Part shown: positions 5,026 through 7,058 of the stretch, one piece after another | Layout of the letters: each line of letters starts with the position of its first letter | How positions within the stretch are numbered: the first letter of the stretch is position 1 | DNA from: Gammaproteobacteria bacterium | GTDB taxonomy: Bacteria > Pseudomonadota > Gammaproteobacteria > Chromatiales > Chromatiaceae | NCBI GenBank assembly: GCA_006227775.1 | Contig: SBFV01000255.1 | Coordinates: forward strand, 1-7,058 | Direction: 5' to 3' | Length of the DNA stretch: 7,058 nucleotides | Program-made: the position numbers and the translations under genes | Notes under the pieces: model-generated | Seen by the model: the letters and a program-made list of their open reading frames with translations, nothing else | What the model was told of the DNA's origin: nothing | Databases searched by the model: none

Positions 5026-7058
5026 ATGACACATCTGATTCACTGGTCCATCCGCAATCGCTTCCTGGTCCTCCTCGCCACCCTGCTGCTGACGGCCTGG
5101 GGCCTTCAGTCCCTGCGCCAGACGCCGCTGGATGCCATCCCCGACCTGTCCGACGTCCAGGTCATCGTCCGCACCAGCTTTCCCGGGCAGGCGCCGCGGG
5201 TGGTGGAGGACCAGGTCACCTACCCCCTCTCCACCGCCCTGCTGGCGGTGCCAGGGGCGGTCACGGTGCGCGGCTACAGCCTATTCGGCGACTCCTACGT
5301 TTACGTGCTGTTCGCCGACGGCACCGACCTCTACTGGGCCCGCTCCCGGGTGCTGGAGTATCTCAGCCAGGTCGCCGGCCAGCTCCCGGCGGGCGCCACG
5401 CCGCGCCTGGGGCCGGACGCCACCGGCGTCGGCTGGGTGTTCAGCTACGCCCTGGTGGACCGCAGCGGCCAGCATGACCTGGCCCAATTGCGCAGCCTCC
5501 AGGACTGGTTCCTCAAGCTGGAGCTTCAGTCCGTCCCTGGCGTGGCGGAGGTGGCGACGGTGGGCGGCATGGTCCGCCAGTACCAGGTGGTGGCGGACCC
5601 GGAGCGCCTGCGCACCTACGGCATTCCCCTCGGCCACCTGACCCAGGCCATCCGCGCCGCCAATGAGGAGGTCGGCGGCTCGGTGCTGGAGCTGGCGGAG
5701 GCGGAGTACATGGTGCGCAGCCGGGGCTATATCACCTCGATCGCGGACATCGAAACCATCCCCATCGATGTGGGCCCGGACGGCACCCCCATCCTGCTGC
5801 GCGACCTGGCCCGGGTGGAGATCGGCCCGGAGATGCGCCGAGCGGTGGCGGAGCTGGACGGGGAGGGCGAGGTGACCGGCGGCATCGTTGTCATGCGTCA
5901 GGGGGAGAACGCCCTGGCGACCATCGCCGCGGTCAAGGCCAAGCTGGAGGAACTCCAGCCCGGCCTGCCGGCGGGGGTGGAGATCCTCACCACCTATGAC
6001 CGCGCCCCTTTGATCCTGGACGCGGTCTCCAATTTGCGGGAGAAGCTGATCGAGGAGCTGATCGTCGTCGCCTTGGTGTGTCTGGTCTTCCTCTTCCACC
6101 TGCGCTCCGCCCTGGTGGCGGTGGTCAGCCTGCCCCTGGGCATCCTGGTGGCCTTCATCCTCATGCGCTACCAGGGCATCAACGCCAACATCCTTTCCCT
6201 GGGTGGCATCGCCATCGCCATCGGCGCCATGGTGGATGCCGCCGTGGTCATGATCGAGAACGCCCACAAGCACCTGGAACGCTATCGCCAGGCCCATGGC
6301 GGCGCGGCCCCGGAGGGCCAGGCCCACTGGGACCTGATCGCCCGGGCGGCGGGGGAGGTGGGGCCGGCCCTGTTCTTCTCCCTGCTGATCATCACCCTGA
6401 GCTTCATCCCGGTCTTCACCCTGGAGGCCCAGGAGGGGCGGCTCTTCGCGCCCCTGGCCTACACCAAGACCTATGCCATGGCCGCCGCCGCGGGCCTGGC
6501 GGTGACCCTGGTGCCGGTGCTCATGGGCTACTTCATCCGCGGCCGCATCCCCGCCGAGGAGGCCAACCCCCTCAACCGGCTGCTGATGCGCCTCTACCGG
6601 CCCCTGCTGCGGGGCGTGCTGGCGGCGCCCAAGACCACCCTGGTCCTGGCGGTCCTGCTGCTGGTCAGCACCCTCTGGCCCCTGCAACGGCTGGGCACCG
6701 AGTTCATGCCCGAACTGGACGAGGGTGACCTGCTCTACATGCCCACCAGCCTGCCGGGGCTGTCCGCGGGCAAGGCCCAGCAGCTCCTGCAGCAGACCGA
6801 CCGCCTCATCGCCAGCGTCCCGGAGGTGGCTCGGGTCTTCGGCAAGGTGGGCCCGGCGGAGACGGCCACCGACCCGGCGCCCATGACCATGATCGAGACC
6901 AGCATCACCCTCAAGCCCCGCGACCAGTGGCGGGAGGGGCTGACCCTGGACCAGCTCATCGCCGAGCTCGACCAGCGCGTCCGCGTCCCTGGTCTGACCA
7001 ACGCCTGGGTCATGCCCATCAAGACCCGCATCGACATGCTCGCCACCGGCATCCGCAC
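5026..7058 (+). CDS. cusA: CusA-type Cu(I)/Ag(I) RND efflux permease (partial, runs off right edge)
   Basis: The first 677 codons of a protein expected to be about 1,040-1,050 residues. It is an inner-membrane proton-driven pump that expels monovalent metal through CusB and an outer-membrane channel. TM1 is at about 12-31 (RNRFLVLLATLLL), then the porter domain with DAIPDLSDVQV, then TM2-TM6 at about 344-502 and TM7 at about 529-546. The TM4 proton-relay motif GAMVDAAVVMIENAHKHLE has D404 (E. coli CusA D405). The three metal-site methionines are in place: M572 in LLYM, M622 in PMTM and M671 in RIDM, equal to E. coli M573, M623 and M672 with identical spacing. Channel methionines equivalent to M271, M403, M410 and M486 are also present (M270, M402, M409, M485), but the M391 equivalent is Leu390. 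E. coli numbering is from memory. These residues favour Cu/Ag over the Zn/Co/Cd CzcA group. The reading frame is intact to the window edge. Confidence 0.95.
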   Translation, partial: MTHLIHWSIRNRFLVLLATLLLTAWGLQSLRQTPLDAIPDLSDVQVIVRTSFPGQAPRVVEDQVTYPLSTALLAVPGAVTVRGYSLFGDSYVYVLFADGTDLYWARSRVLEYLSQVAGQLPAGATPRLGPDATGVGWVFSYALVDRSGQHDLAQLRSLQDWFLKLELQSVPGVAEVATVGGMVRQYQVVADPERLRTYGIPLGHLTQAIRAANEEVGGSVLELAEAEYMVRSRGYITSIADIETIPIDVGPDGTPILLRDLARVEIGPEMRRAVAELDGEGEVTGGIVVMRQGENALATIAAVKAKLEELQPGLPAGVEILTTYDRAPLILDAVSNLREKLIEELIVVALVCLVFLFHLRSALVAVVSLPLGILVAFILMRYQGINANILSLGGIAIAIGAMVDAAVVMIENAHKHLERYRQAHGGAAPEGQAHWDLIARAAGEVGPALFFSLLIITLSFIPVFTLEAQEGRLFAPLAYTKTYAMAAAAGLAVTLVPVLMGYFIRGRIPAEEANPLNRLLMRLYRPLLRGVLAAPKTTLVLAVLLLVSTLWPLQRLGTEFMPELDEGDLLYMPTSLPGLSAGKAQQLLQQTDRLIASVPEVARVFGKVGPAETATDPAPMTMIETSITLKPRDQWREGLTLDQLIAELDQRVRVPGLTNAWVMPIKTRIDMLATGIR

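Noticed and set aside
4847..5029. Small plus-strand open frame bridging the adaptor end and cusA
   Set aside because: It mostly overlaps the adaptor C-terminus in another frame, has no convincing ribosome site, and shows no recognisable features.
5281..6687. Minus-strand 468-codon open frame opposite cusA
   Set aside because: The translation is His/Gln/Gly/Asp-rich low complexity, the mirror image of the conserved cusA codons, and no family motif is visible.

Overview
This GC-rich window (roughly two thirds G+C by eye, with strong G/C preference at third codon positions) looks like a proteobacterial chromosome. Gene content (a RimK-type ligase cluster and a CusBA copper/silver pump) and protein style suggest a gammaproteobacterium, possibly a purple-sulfur-type lineage; that placement is inference from memory, not a database match.

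Layout. Positions 2-82 may hold the last codons of a plus-strand gene entering from the left. Positions 104-2585 hold a compact minus-strand operon, transcribed right to left: a RimB-like retropepsin-fold 'ATP-dependent zinc protease' (PF05618), then rimK (ATP-grasp glutamate ligase), then an M14-type succinylglutamate desuccinylase/aspartoacylase family protein. Both junctions are 4-base ATGA overlaps, so the three proteins are probably made in a coupled way. A ligase that adds glutamates, a protease-fold protein and a zinc amidohydrolase together look like a write/trim/recycle module for a glutamylated target, with ribosomal protein S6 as the precedent.

The divergent intergenic region (2586-2759) carries a 7-bp-arm dyad (2620-2646) and a cluster of four alternating TCCGCGG/CCGCGGA half-sites (2648-2693), followed by a short AT-rich island (about 2741-2775) that may be the promoter zone.

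Positions 2760-7058 hold a plus-strand metal-efflux operon: a small exported Cys-containing protein, a CusB-type periplasmic adaptor with a CPMHP/CPICGM heavy-metal-binding domain and His-rich ends, and a CusA-type RND permease that runs off the right edge. All three CusA copper-binding methionines are conserved, which points to Cu(I)/Ag(I) rather than Zn/Co/Cd. No CusC-like outer-membrane channel lies in the window.

The most unusual signal is a 12-unit array with exact 18-bp spacing at 3295-3510. It sits in frame inside the 5' end of the adaptor gene and encodes an arginine-rich hexapeptide repeat (roughly R-R-L/P-S/F-x-x) ahead of the hydrophobic export segment. A good Shine-Dalgarno before the GTG at 3277 and the G/C-ending codons favour its translation in the adaptor frame.
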